In this document: piece after piece, positions 10,219 through 23,141 of the stretch
Layout: each line of letters begins with the position of its first letter
How positions within the stretch are numbered: position 1 is the first letter of the stretch
NCBI GenBank assembly: GCA_943704525.1
Contig: CALSCQ010002668.1
Location: forward strand, 1-24,401
DNA from: Pigoraptor vietnamica
Lineage: Eukaryota > Opisthokonta > Filasterea
Length of the DNA stretch: 24,401 nt
Reading direction: 5' to 3'
Program-made: the position numbers and the translations under genes
Notes under the pieces: generated by a model
Told to the model about the DNA's origin: nothing
Database searches by the model: none
Seen by the model: the letters and a program-made list of their open reading frames with translations, nothing else

Positions 10219-10254
10219 GTTGCATGACAACCTGACAACAGCCTGACAACCAAT
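10219..10254. promoter_or_regulatory. X-box-like motif with three GACAAC half-sites, plus CCAAT
   Basis: GTTGCATGACAAC (10219-10231) is one base shorter than the symmetrical RFX X-box and keeps a perfect right half-site. TGACAAC then recurs at 10233-10239 and 10243-10249, directly followed by CCAAT (10250-10254). The block is about 455 bp upstream of the NPHP3-like start codon. Binding by RFX or NF-Y is inferred. Confidence 0.45.
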
Positions 10255-10378
10255 GGGAAGCGGCGAGACTAATGATGTCAACACGACGTCATTTTCTACA
10301 GTGGGATGTTACACTTTCTCCTAGGCCGGCGCCACGACGACCGTCCCACAACACTTCGCTGTGCCCTGCGACGCGCAG

Positions 10379-10500
10379 TATATAAGGCACGGCTGCCGAA
10401 GGGGAAGTGTGGTCCGGCAGCTGTGGGTTATCTTACGAGTCTACCCATCCAAAACAACGATACTATGCCCCACTGCGAACATTTGACCACACACTTTTTT
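10379..10500 (+). ncRNA. Candidate small RNA unit: TATA box, hairpins, T6 stop
   Basis: TATATAAGG (10379-10387) is followed by a perfect 7-bp stem GCTGCCG/CGGCAGC (10392-10398 with 10415-10421), a second 5-bp stem TGGGT/ACCCA (10424-10428 with 10443-10447) and a T6 run (10495-10500), the layout of a TATA-driven Pol III unit. Against it, a start 25-30 bp after the TATA box would fall inside the first stem. No U6, U1, U5 or tRNA signature was found. The stretch 10255-10702 otherwise shows no gene. Confidence 0.2.
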
Positions 10501-10702
10501 CCCGCGCCGTCCTTTTCGGTTTAATTATTTCGCGTTGTGTGCTCACGGCAGAGTTCCGTGTTGTGAGAATGCTAGTGGAACTACACCTCATGGCCATTTT
10601 TCACTTTATACAATTCAAGTGCAAACGCAAACGCAGCCACGCACGCCCCGCAACGCAGTCACGCAAATGGGTCAGCGAGCGCCTGGCTCACTTGGAAGCG
10701 CG

Positions 10703-12467
10703 TCACACGCGCTGTCGGCGCATGGCAACCATCGCAGCCTCGTCCAAGACGTGCTCGGGGTCTTGCAAAGTGAGCTGTAACAGGTACAATGCATGAGCTC
10801 ATGAATGCGACCCACGTCACGCGCGTTAACACAACTCTTGCGCGTGCACGAGCACAACGACGCGCGTCACAAAAGCATCAGTACAGCCACGCACATACGC
10901 ACACGCACACATATAACCACGCACGTATGGACATGCCACCACGCCTTACAGACACCGTCGCAAACAGACGACGCAAAATTCTGTTTACCTTTGGAAGCGC
11001 ATACTGTGTCGGTTGCGGCGCCATGTCCCGCTCAAAGTCGAAGAACTGGCCGCACTTTGCGGTGCCGTCGACCCACGTGCCCTCGTAGCACTGGCCCTTG
11101 TCCAGGTAGAAGAAGCGCCCGGGTCCGTTTTTGCGGTCGTCTTTCCAGTAACCCTCGTATCGATTCTCGTTCACTGCAAGCATGACACGCCAAATGTGAG
11201 CAACAAACCTTGCACATCAACGTATACACAAAAATGCACGCAGCCTATGACGCGCAAGTAAAAAAGAACGATTGCGCCCCCTTCGCCCCCCCCCCCCCCC
11301 CCCCAGGCGCGTTAAAGCGCAGAGAAAGCAACGACGTACCGAGCGTGAGGATGCCCTGCCCATTTCGCATGTCGTCAAACCATTCGCCCTCATACTGGCT
11401 CTTGTCCGCGTAGTTCATTGTGCCCCACCCGCTGCGCTTGCCGCAGTGCCACTCGCCGTTGTAGGTGCCGCCGTCCTGGTAATAGCACGTGCCATACCCC
11501 TGCACATAGAAAATAGTGAGCCAAAGAGGGTCAGTTTAATCACAGACGTGTGTCCGTCGACTTGACCACAGTGAGAAGGAGGCAGCAGATACAGCGCGAG
11601 ACCTTCACTACTTGCAAACGCGGTGTGCAACGACGAAGTATAATAACGTATCGTCGAACACGCCACGAGGACAGGCAGCTATCCAACACACGACGAGGAC
11701 GGGGAGCTATCCACACCACGATCAAACAAAAGGCACAACAATTCACACACTCTCGTGCATACATTCAACAGAAATCAGCGTGCTATTAATGGCGGCGCGC
11801 GCGCTTCTGGCGTGTGTGAGCTAAACGGACATACGGACGCACGCATACTCAGAGCCACACTTGCACTCACGTGGTATAGGTCGTTCTTCCACGCGCCCGC
11901 ATACACTTTGCGGTACTCGTCCGGCCCCACTTTTACGCTGTAGGTCCCAAACCCATGCCTGCGCCCGTCCTTCCAGTCCCCATCATACTTCGCGCCGCTG
12001 TGCCAAATTTGTGTGCCCTTGCCTGACATCGAGTGGCGCACGTTAAAACAAGCGCGAAACCCCGCCAACCTCGATCACGCACGGGACATTTTTGCCGCGA
12101 TCGCAGACGCAATCACGCACAAATTACAGCGGTGTTCGACAGATCACAATCGAAAAAAGGAACATGTGCCTGCAACGACTCACTCACCATGCTTCTTGTT
12201 GTTCTCCCATTCGCCAGTGTACTCGTCGCCATTGACGGAATACACGGTGTGTCGTAGGCCCTACAATATAAAAAGCGATGCAAAACACTTGGGTTATAAA
12301 GAGACAAAGGAGAACGGCAACCACCTCTCTCGTGCACCTCCTCTTGAATTCTCTAATGAAAGAGGCAAAGTGCGCAACAAGGCGACGATACGGAGAACGC
12401 CATCGATGCGCACCCTCTTCTGTGCGAGTGTGTCCCACACGTGCCACCTTGGCGCCGTCGACTCCAT
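10703..12467 (-). CDS. MORN3: MORN repeat-containing protein 3
   Basis: Six phase-consistent exons (12467-12414, 12260-12188, 12022-11871, 11499-11340, 11173-10989, 10774-10703) encode 231 residues, against about 240 in animal MORN3. The protein is almost wholly MORN repeats (YxGxWxxGxxxGxGxxxY patterns): DEYTGEWENNKKHGKG, KYDGDWKDGRRHGFGT, VYAGAWKNDLYHGYGT, TYNGEWHCGKRSGWGT, QYEGEWFDDMRNGQG, RYEGYWKDDRKNGPG and CYEGTWVDG. Outside the repeats, the N-terminal WDTLAQK..GLR and the C-terminal segments KCGQFFDFERD, APQPTQY and LQDPEHVLDEAA align with MORN3 specifically, so this is an orthologue call and not just a MORN protein. MORN3 is linked to sperm and flagellar biology in animals. ATG 12467 is the first after an in-frame TGA. 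The small first exon (18 codons) is supported by the W-D-A-Q match. It is divergent from DLD, 440 bp away. Confidence 0.93.
11286..11304. repeat. 19-nt poly-C (G-run on coding strand) in MORN3 intron 4
   Basis: Nineteen C residues on the + strand give a G19 run in the MORN3 pre-mRNA, about 35 nt after the donor at 11339. Such a run can form a G-quadruplex. Confidence 0.9.
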
Positions 12468-12599
12468 CTCCCACCAGCGCACGACGGTGCGAGACAGTCA
12501 CTCCGCGTTCCTCCTCTCAAAGGCGTGCACACGCGAAAGTGATGCGTCCTTTCTTCGCCGCAGGGGGACGGCTGCGAACAACATTATGGTGAGCCTTCA

Positions 12600-12613
12600 A
12601 TCGTCATGGCAAC
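12600..12613 (-). promoter_or_regulatory. RFX X-box upstream of MORN3
   Basis: ATCGTC-AT-GGCAAC fits the X-box consensus RYYNYY-N(1-3)-RRNRAC at every position with the usual AT spacer. It lies 133 bp upstream of the MORN3 ATG. X-boxes are bound by RFX factors that drive ciliary genes in animals and choanoflagellates. Confidence 0.6.
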
Positions 12614-12625
12614 ATCGATTTTGTG

Positions 12626-12671
12626 TCACGTGATCGACCGCTCATTTACCCCGGATGTTTATCTCACGTGA
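12626..12671. promoter_or_regulatory. Pair of TCACGTGA E-box palindromes
   Basis: Identical octamers at 12626-12633 and 12664-12671, 38 bp start to start, lie between the X-box and the DLD start. The octamer is a preferred bHLH-zip site and also occurs at 4001-4008 upstream of the DSN1-like gene. Confidence 0.55.
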
Positions 12672-12907
12672 CAATGTGATGTCATTACGCCCTAAACTGG
12701 ATATCGAGTCCATAATATTGCACTGTTTTGGCCCAATTTTCAGATGTCGGAGTCCCGGTCAGTCCCACGCACATCTCAGGCACACAGCTGTGTGTGTTGG
12801 CGAGACACGCAGAGAGACACTCTGGTTCTTTGTGTGGGACAATAAAGAAACGCTTCGCGGATCTCACCGCGTGTGTGCGTGTGTGAGTTTGGCTTGTGTA
12901 CCTGAAA

Positions 12908-16805
<3,898 letters not shown>

Positions 16806-17056
16806 ACTGTGTCACGCGAGGAGTGAGGACTGTGCTGACGGTGTGGCGTTGCAAGAGAATACAAGGGAATAATAGACGACTGTAAAAACTTATTCCTTTT
16901 GTCCCAACGCGAGGCCTATTGCGGAAATATGAAGTCGCATGAAAACAGCGTTGTGTGTGTGTCTGTGCGTGTCGGCAGTTGTACGATGACGTTTGTTTTC
17001 GCTTCATTTCCGAAAACTCGGCTTCTCGCTAAGTCCCAAAGTGGCGGGACTTCGCC
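16806..17056. other. Convergent spacer between DLD and the homeodomain-ankyrin gene
   Basis: These 251 bp hold the 3' ends of two converging genes. An A/T-rich stretch at 16856-16900 is a plausible 3'-end region for DLD. No canonical AATAAA was seen on the + strand and no further gene. Confidence 0.6.
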
Positions 17057-20000
17057 TCACTTGCCAAACGACTTCTCGAGGGCCTCGATGCGACGCTCGC
17101 ACGCCTCACGCGCAGAACGCTCCGCCGCAAGCGCGTCAGACAGCTCTTGAACGCGCCACCGGAGGCTCGCCATGTCTGCGTCAGTCGTCAAATGCCACAG
17201 TTGACAAAAAAAATGTCAGCCAAAGTAAGGGCGAAAGACAATGTAGAGCTGAAAAGCAAGCAAGTTAAACGCCGGTGAGTGAACCGAAAGGCATAATCGG
17301 AGATAGACGGACGACTGTAATGTTTCAGCTGAACTGTGGAGCGCCACTGCAACCACCGGCAAAAATTAACAGCAACCGTGCAAACTCTGCGTACCTCGCG
17401 CGACGTCCCAGAAGGCGCCCTCTCGATCCAACCACGCGACCCCGGGCGGCTTGAGCAGGGAGCAAGCGGACGCGAACTCTTGCTGCGCGCTGTAATTCGC
17501 CTTCTGCAGCAGTCAAACGCCGCGTTAAACGTCAGCGACAGACACAGCATCGTAGAAATTAATGTAAAAGGGAAAATCAAACAAACTTTCACCACAGTAC
17601 ACATCCGTCGTGACGGTCCTCGGGTGGGTTAGTACTACTAACAACGAGCTGTCAATGCACTTGCCTTGGTCTCTCCGCTCAGGTGCGCTTCGAGGAGCTC
17701 CTTCATCAACCCGCTCTTGACTGAGCCGAGCGCGCACTTTTCGGCGGCCGCGCGTGGGTTGCGCAGTGCCGCGAGAAGAACGCGCACAGCACTCGACGCG
17801 ACGTCGCCGTCGGACGTGATCAGCAGCGCCAGCGCCGTACAAAGCTCCTCCTCAAGCGCTCCGTCCGTCGCGCTCTGAAGCAGCGCCGCCGCCGCAGTGA
17901 TCTCGGCGATCTTTGCGCCCAGTTGCGCATTAGGCTTCGCGTCGGCCGTGTCGCCGATGGCGCCTTCCACGAAGACTTTCGCGGTCCGGATGACCATGCC
18001 ATCGTCGTCCGCCTTTCGAGCAGCCGCGGCGTTGCGCGTCTCGTAACGGGTCTCCCTCCCCTCCCGTCGCTGCTGTGCGCCCGAATTGTCGCGCACCTTC
18101 TTCGCGGGCGCCGATTCAGGTGCCATCGTTTCAGGTGCCGTGGGAGCCCCGAGATCGCTGGCCGGCGGGACAGGAGGCGCACGCGCTTTCTCGTCCGATG
18201 CGGCTTCCTGAGCCCTGAATCCCTCCACCGCACCCGAGAGCACAAAGGCGAGAGCTGCGACATAGTAAACTGCCGCATGCTTAAAGATCAGCCACGGCGA
18301 CGAAACGTTGCGAGCCGCTTCGATGAGAGGCGTGAGCCCGAGCGAGTTGCGGCACGACAGGAACGACGTGAAGAAGCCCGCGATTTCGGGAAGGTTCATC
18401 TTCGAATAGCAGTGTTCGAAGCGTACGACGCTGCGTAGACGGGCGGAGTACGCGATGTCATCAACATATGACGGAGATTAAAATTGCCGAAAATATTTGC
18501 GGGTAACCCGGGCACAACAACAAAAAAAAAAACACATCGGAGTGCCGCCATGGCATTTCAAATGGCAGCAGTTCAATGAAAGTGGCGCGAAATTAATTTA
18601 CCATCCCCTCGAGGAAACAGAGAACATACCTGTGAAGTGGCGTGTCTCCGTTGTTGTTGCGAATGTCGGCGGACGCGCCAGAGTCCAACAGCAGCCGAAT
18701 AACGTCGGGAGATCCAGCCGCCGCCGCAATGTGCAGCGCCGTGTTGCCCTCGCCGTCGAGACGAAGATTCGGATCAACCGGGGCACCGGCAGTGCCGCCA
18801 TCCGCATCGCCCCCGGCAAGTATGCTGCGGACAGCGCGAACGTCCCCGCGCTTGACGGCCATCTTGAAGCGCTCTCTTGGAGAGATTTGGACCGAGAGAT
18901 CGATCTCCCGTGTCGGAGAGATGCGTGCAGGGGCTGACACTGGATGCGACTGGCGCTCGTAGTCGCCCGGGACCTCCGACTTCTGTTCAATGGCAGAATT
19001 GAGTCGTCATTAGAACAGACAGTCCATACGACGCACTCAGTGCGCAAAATACTTAGCCCGGCATCGGCCAAGACAGACAAACACACACAGTTGTAGCCAG
19101 TGAACTGGCGAAATCAATCGTATTACACCCACCAGACTATCGAGAGGGCGTGCGCCGACAGATACGGGCGGCGCATTGAAGCCGTGATGAGCACTGACCA
19201 CTCCAGAAAGGTGTGCCAGCGGCGAGGGAACAGCGGCCGGCCCGGACATGCCATCAGGGTGACCGTACCCGGCATATGGCGTTCGCGACGCGTAAGCATC
19301 GTACGCATACAAAGTCGGCCCGAACTGAGGCGGCCGATAGGGCACAAATGGAGGAGGAGGCAGGGCAGTGGCGGCTGCGATCCGTCCCCTCTGCTGTTCA
19401 GCAGCGCCGCCGACCGCGTCGTTGTGAGCCTCTTCCGCGGCCGCATCCACAGCCCTGCGCTTGCGCGGCTGGAACTGGGCGGCATCCTGGAGCCGGTATC
19501 CCTCTTGAACACGGCGGCGCAGAAGCGACTCCTTCTGCCTTCTATTCCGAAACCAGTTCGTCACCTGCCAACGACATAGAGAACAAAATTAGAATGTCCA
19601 AATCGATCCATTCTGATGTAAGATCCGCCCGCAAGCGGGGCGTGGTTGGCTTGTCATGTCACCCGTGTGCCAGAGACATGTCACCACAAAACGAGCATAT
19701 TTCACACCCGAATGATGAAATTCACCAATCACAACACGCCTCATCAAATAATTACGGGACAGCGGGAAAATTATTAACACCGCCATCACACACTGAAGTG
19801 AAAATTAAAAGAAACTGTAAAATAAAGCTGACAAAATAAATAAATAAATTCACACATTCATCGCACTAATTGGCGAAAATCGGAGAAAGGAGAAAAAGAA
19901 AAAAAAAAATCGCACGCACGCATCATACTTATCCCGCCCACACACCTTGTGAAAGGCAATGCCGAGCTCCCCGCCAAGCGTCACGCGCATGCTACTCGAA

Positions 20001-20989
20001 GGATGACGGTTCCGAGAAAACACCTCCTCCAGACGCTGGCGAGCGGGCTCGGGCATAGTATTTCGTCGCGTCTGCGTTCCGCCGGCGCCGTGCCTCGGGC
20101 CCTCCGCATCCCCGTCGGCCGACAATTTCGCCGGACTGGAAGGCTTGTCGGCCCTGCGCTCGTCCCGAGTGCCATCTTCGTTCTGCGATGCGGAACCGTC
20201 GTCGGAATCAGGATCACGTTTGTCCCCGTCGCCGTCAGACTCCTCCATATCGGAACACTCGCTCGCGGAATGAGCGGAGACGTCGGCGCTCGGTCGATTG
20301 CGTTCCATCATTTCCGAACGGTTGCGCTTGGCGGACGCGCTCCTGCGATCGCCAAGTTCGTCAGCTCGGCCGGCGCCTGTTGAAGGCGAATGCGGCCGAG
20401 AGTCCTGCCGGTTCGCCGCGGCCGCTGTACCACTCGCATCATCGGTGTGATCGACGTCCATTTTCGTCGCGGGCGCCGACGTCGCCTCCTTGGTCGCCTT
20501 TTCAGCTCCAACGCCTGTAACAGTCGAACGACCACCACGCTTCTCCGTCGGCGCTCGCTGCTCCGTCACCGTCCGAGCCGCAGGTGGAGTAGCCGCTTCA
20601 TGGTTTGCACGCGCGGGCGTGTACGACGCGTACGAGTAGCCAGGCGAAGGCACGTAACCGTCACCGGCCACATACGCAGCCTCGTTTGGCCCATAAGGTC
20701 GGCGCAACGGCTGGCCAGCGTACGCTTGGGGTGGACCCTCCGCACCGGCTGACGCACCCCAATAATGGGGACCGCCGGCACCGGGCGGCGGGTAGGCGTA
20801 GGAAGAAGCCGGCGGCGCGTAGCTATAGCCGACAATGCGACCGTACGCGGCGTCCGCCGGCGCAGCACCGTAATGGTAAGGCTGTGAGAGATGGGGAAGA
20901 CCATACGACGTCGCTAGCGGAGCTGAAGGCAAAGGGGGCAAAGGAGGCACGGCACCACCCGAAGGCTGAGCCGGCGGGTTGTGCGCCAT
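17057..20989 (-). CDS. Homeodomain-ankyrin transcription factor with Mbp1/Swi6-type ankyrin block
   Basis: Six exons (20989-19946, 19564-19133, 18982-18630, 18430-17665, 17503-17395, 17175-17057) join in phase and give 940 residues. Residues 1-190 are Pro/Tyr/Ala-rich low complexity, and about 225-300 are charged with an acidic stretch. A homeodomain spans 305-364: exactly 60 residues, so not TALE, with Arg5, Leu16, Phe20, Trp48, Phe49 and Asn51 present and the recognition helix reading VTNWFRNRRQKE (Asn47, Arg50). Basic nuclear-import-like RRR and RKRR follow. Residues about 529-670 are ankyrin repeats (GNTALHIAAAAGSPDVIRLL, NGDTPLH) followed by the VRFEHCYS...LPEIAGFF and HAAVYYVAAL elements typical of fungal Mbp1/Swi4/Swi6. 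Then come an acidic/Pro linker, a helical domain near 745-870, and a C-terminal coiled coil (RVQELSDALAAERSAREACE) suited to dimerisation. Intron 4 has a GC donor. The ATG directly follows an acceptor-like CAG, implying a 5' UTR intron. Nuclear transcriptional regulator by domain content; targets are unknown. Confidence 0.85.
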
Positions 20990-21484
20990 CTGCACGGACA
21001 GAAGAGAATGATAAAAATGGTCAAGAGACGGGTTTGGCGGCGGGTTTGCGCGAGACAACTGAGCGACTGAATAATAACAACGACGAAAAGCACACGGTTT
21101 CACTTTGACGCCCTTCGGCAGCAAGTCTAATCACTGTCACTTCACACCACCGCGATCCAACGCCTGATCCATCCAATCCGGTCGGCAGCCACCAATATGA
21201 AGGTACCGGCTCAAGAAGCAACTCACACGCGACTCGGCTTCAGCACTTACCGACGTCTGCAGTCAGCGCTCTGCACCTGCAAGCACGCGCGACTGAGGTG
21301 ACGCCCGGCCGGCGCTGGCCGACGGTTCCGCACTGGCGAACACACACTAGCCCCTACTGATGCATGAATGTCGTCGGCTGCGTCAAGGCAAAAAACACAA
21401 AAACTTCAACATGCTAGACCACAATAGCTCGTTGGCAAACGGGGGCCGTTTACCACGCAAATTAAAAAGAACAAAGCGCTCACC
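20990..21484 (-). other. Probable 5' UTR intron of the homeodomain-ankyrin gene
   Basis: On the - strand a pyrimidine-rich stretch and CCGTGCAG end exactly at the ATG (20989). Good candidate donors upstream are GTAAGT at 21250 and GTGAGC after GCAG at 21483; GTGAGT at 21226 is a third. No in-frame ATG-bearing exon upstream could be supported, so the first exon is taken as noncoding. Which donor is used cannot be decided by eye. Confidence 0.45.
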
Positions 21485-22860
21485 TGCTCGATAATTGCGA
21501 AACTGCAGTCGCGATCGGCGTCGCCCGGGCCAGTGCCCGGAACTCGCCACGGATCCGATCAGCCAAACGCGCCGCTTTTCACAGGCAAACTTTGCAGCAA
21601 GGACTGCGCCGGCGAAGAGACAAGGACCTTTCAGCTCCGATACCTTGCAACTATAGCTGATGAGTACTCAAGACGTAGTCGACGTCTCGAGAGTTCATCC
21701 ACGAGTGATTTTTTTCGTCAGTTCACACCCGGCAATCGGCAGCCGGGCAGTACATATAACTGCGGCGCTATCGACTGAAGTACAAGACCACCACTCAAAC
21801 TGACGTTATAAAACACAGTCGTGCCAAACAGTCGTTCAAAAGGGCAAAGCCCGAAGCCAAATAAAGCGAACGTTGACTCGGACGTACTCCAACAACGGCC
21901 CATCCGCGACGTCAAATTTGACACAAAACCACACAAAATCGAAGCCCTCCAAGCGCAAGGATATTTCGCAATGCGGGCGTGAGAAGGTCGCGACAAGCGC
22001 CACCGAACCAACTGGTCCCCACCGTTAGCTTTAAGGACGCGGGGGACGTTGATGCCGACGACCTCAAACCATCGTCGGCGACAACCGGTACCACCGACAG
22101 GGTCCGAGACAAAGAAATCGGGCACGGCTCACGACGTCAAAAACGAAAGCTAGTTGCGTATTCTCCCCTTGTGCACGAGCCGGTGCGCGTGGTAAAATCT
22201 TTTCGTTTTGTGCGACTGTGCGAGCAAGGCGATCGAGTCGGGGTGAGAGCACTCAACGGCCCGAGGTCGTTTGAGCGTCAGTTGGCACGCGCCTTTATCT
22301 CTGGAAAAATAAAAGAAAGAAAAAAAATTTAAATAAAAATTTAAACCAGCTGCGGACGTACTCTCAGAAAAATAATAATAATAATAAAAGTTGAAAAATA
22401 ATAAATTAATTATGTGCACGATTTTTCCTATCCTTTTTTCGCGTGAGTGTGATTCGCTCACACCAAATTATTCCGCACTGAATGTCGCCAGCTGCGGGGC
22501 GGAACCCCACCACACCATGGTTTACCACAAACTTGTCACATTCCGCGCACACTTTTCAGTCACGAATTATTTCCGTGTCACCGGCGTTAATTTTAATATC
22601 TTTCCCACGATACAAATCCCTTAGTAAAATAAACTAATTTCAAAAACTCCCGCATTGAGTAAGGGTAGGACACCCGCGCGAGCAGGATACCAATGCCAGG
22701 GTACCAATACCACCTCGCCTATCTTGGAAAGGCAATTTTAATCAGATTACATATTTAAATAGGTAACGTCTAAATCGTTAACTTAATATGGAAATATTGA
22801 AATTTATTATTTAAATTTGGAAAGACACGTCATCACATGAAATGACGGCATGAGTCGGAC
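21485..22860. other. Divergent intergenic region, partly AT-rich
   Basis: Between the homeodomain-ankyrin and CCDC146 genes. The part to about 22300 is GC-balanced and holds only open frames without similarity or consistent composition. From about 22305 to 22840 it becomes strongly AT-rich, with an (ATA)n run near 22370-22386 and TTTAAAT blocks, unlike the rest of the window. A short imperfect repeat TACCAAT(G/A)CCAGGGTACC lies near 22688-22712. I see no RNA gene. Confidence 0.55.
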
Positions 22861-22874
22861 TTCTCCATAGCAAC
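22861..22874 (+). promoter_or_regulatory. X-box-like RFX motif upstream of CCDC146
   Basis: TTCTCC-AT-AGCAAC matches the RYYNYY-AT-RRNRAC consensus except at the first base; the right half-site AGCAAC is perfect. It lies 267 bp upstream of the CCDC146 ATG. A left-half-like GTTACCAT follows at 22948-22955. Confidence 0.5.
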
Positions 22875-23141
22875 AACTGGAATGGCCTCAACTTTGAGCA
22901 CTGCATCTTTTCTTCCAAAGGGCTTCGTTGCTTATGCTTCGTCAAAAGTTACCATAGTTCGCTCGGCAGTCTCCCGGAAAAGAGCGCACAGCCCACTTGT
23001 GTCGTTGTATTGGGGCTGCGTCTGACGCGGCTGCATTAATACTCGCAAGAAGAGGCTGTTGGGCCGATGGCGGCGGCCACACTCTGCTGAAGGAAAAACA
23101 GAGTCTCGCTCGCGTACGGCGACGAGCGCACGACCTCCGAA

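Larger units (their letters stand above)
12468..12907. promoter_or_regulatory. Bidirectional MORN3/DLD promoter region
   Basis: These 440 bp separate the divergent ATGs of MORN3 (-) and DLD (+). They hold an X-box (12600-12613) and two TCACGTGA octamers (12626-12633 and 12664-12671). No TATA box is obvious. The + side nearer DLD carries GTGTGTG-rich 5' leader sequence. No extra coding sequence could be supported. Confidence 0.6.

Noticed and set aside
10451-10500. U6 snRNA-like stretch (AACGATAC...CCCC.CTGCG) before T6
   Set aside because: The essential ACAGAGA box and the 5' stem of U6 are absent; the resemblance is short and scattered.
17057-18982. Separate ankyrin gene downstream of a shorter homeobox gene
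   Set aside because: The joining intron 19132-18983 has proper ends, a TCTAAT branch-like site and matching phase 0, and no convincing independent start or promoter lies between.
18598-19086. 162-codon - strand frame over the ankyrin exon
   Set aside because: It is a +1/+2 shadow; the ankyrin frame shows clear repeat consensus and spliced continuity.
19529-20078. TALE-class homeodomain
   Set aside because: Asn47 is TALE-like, but there is no three-residue loop insertion; helix spacing gives exactly 60 residues.
21718-22125. 135-codon open frame on the - strand
   Set aside because: No recognisable domain, Cys/Trp-rich random composition, and it lies in an intergenic region with no splice partners.
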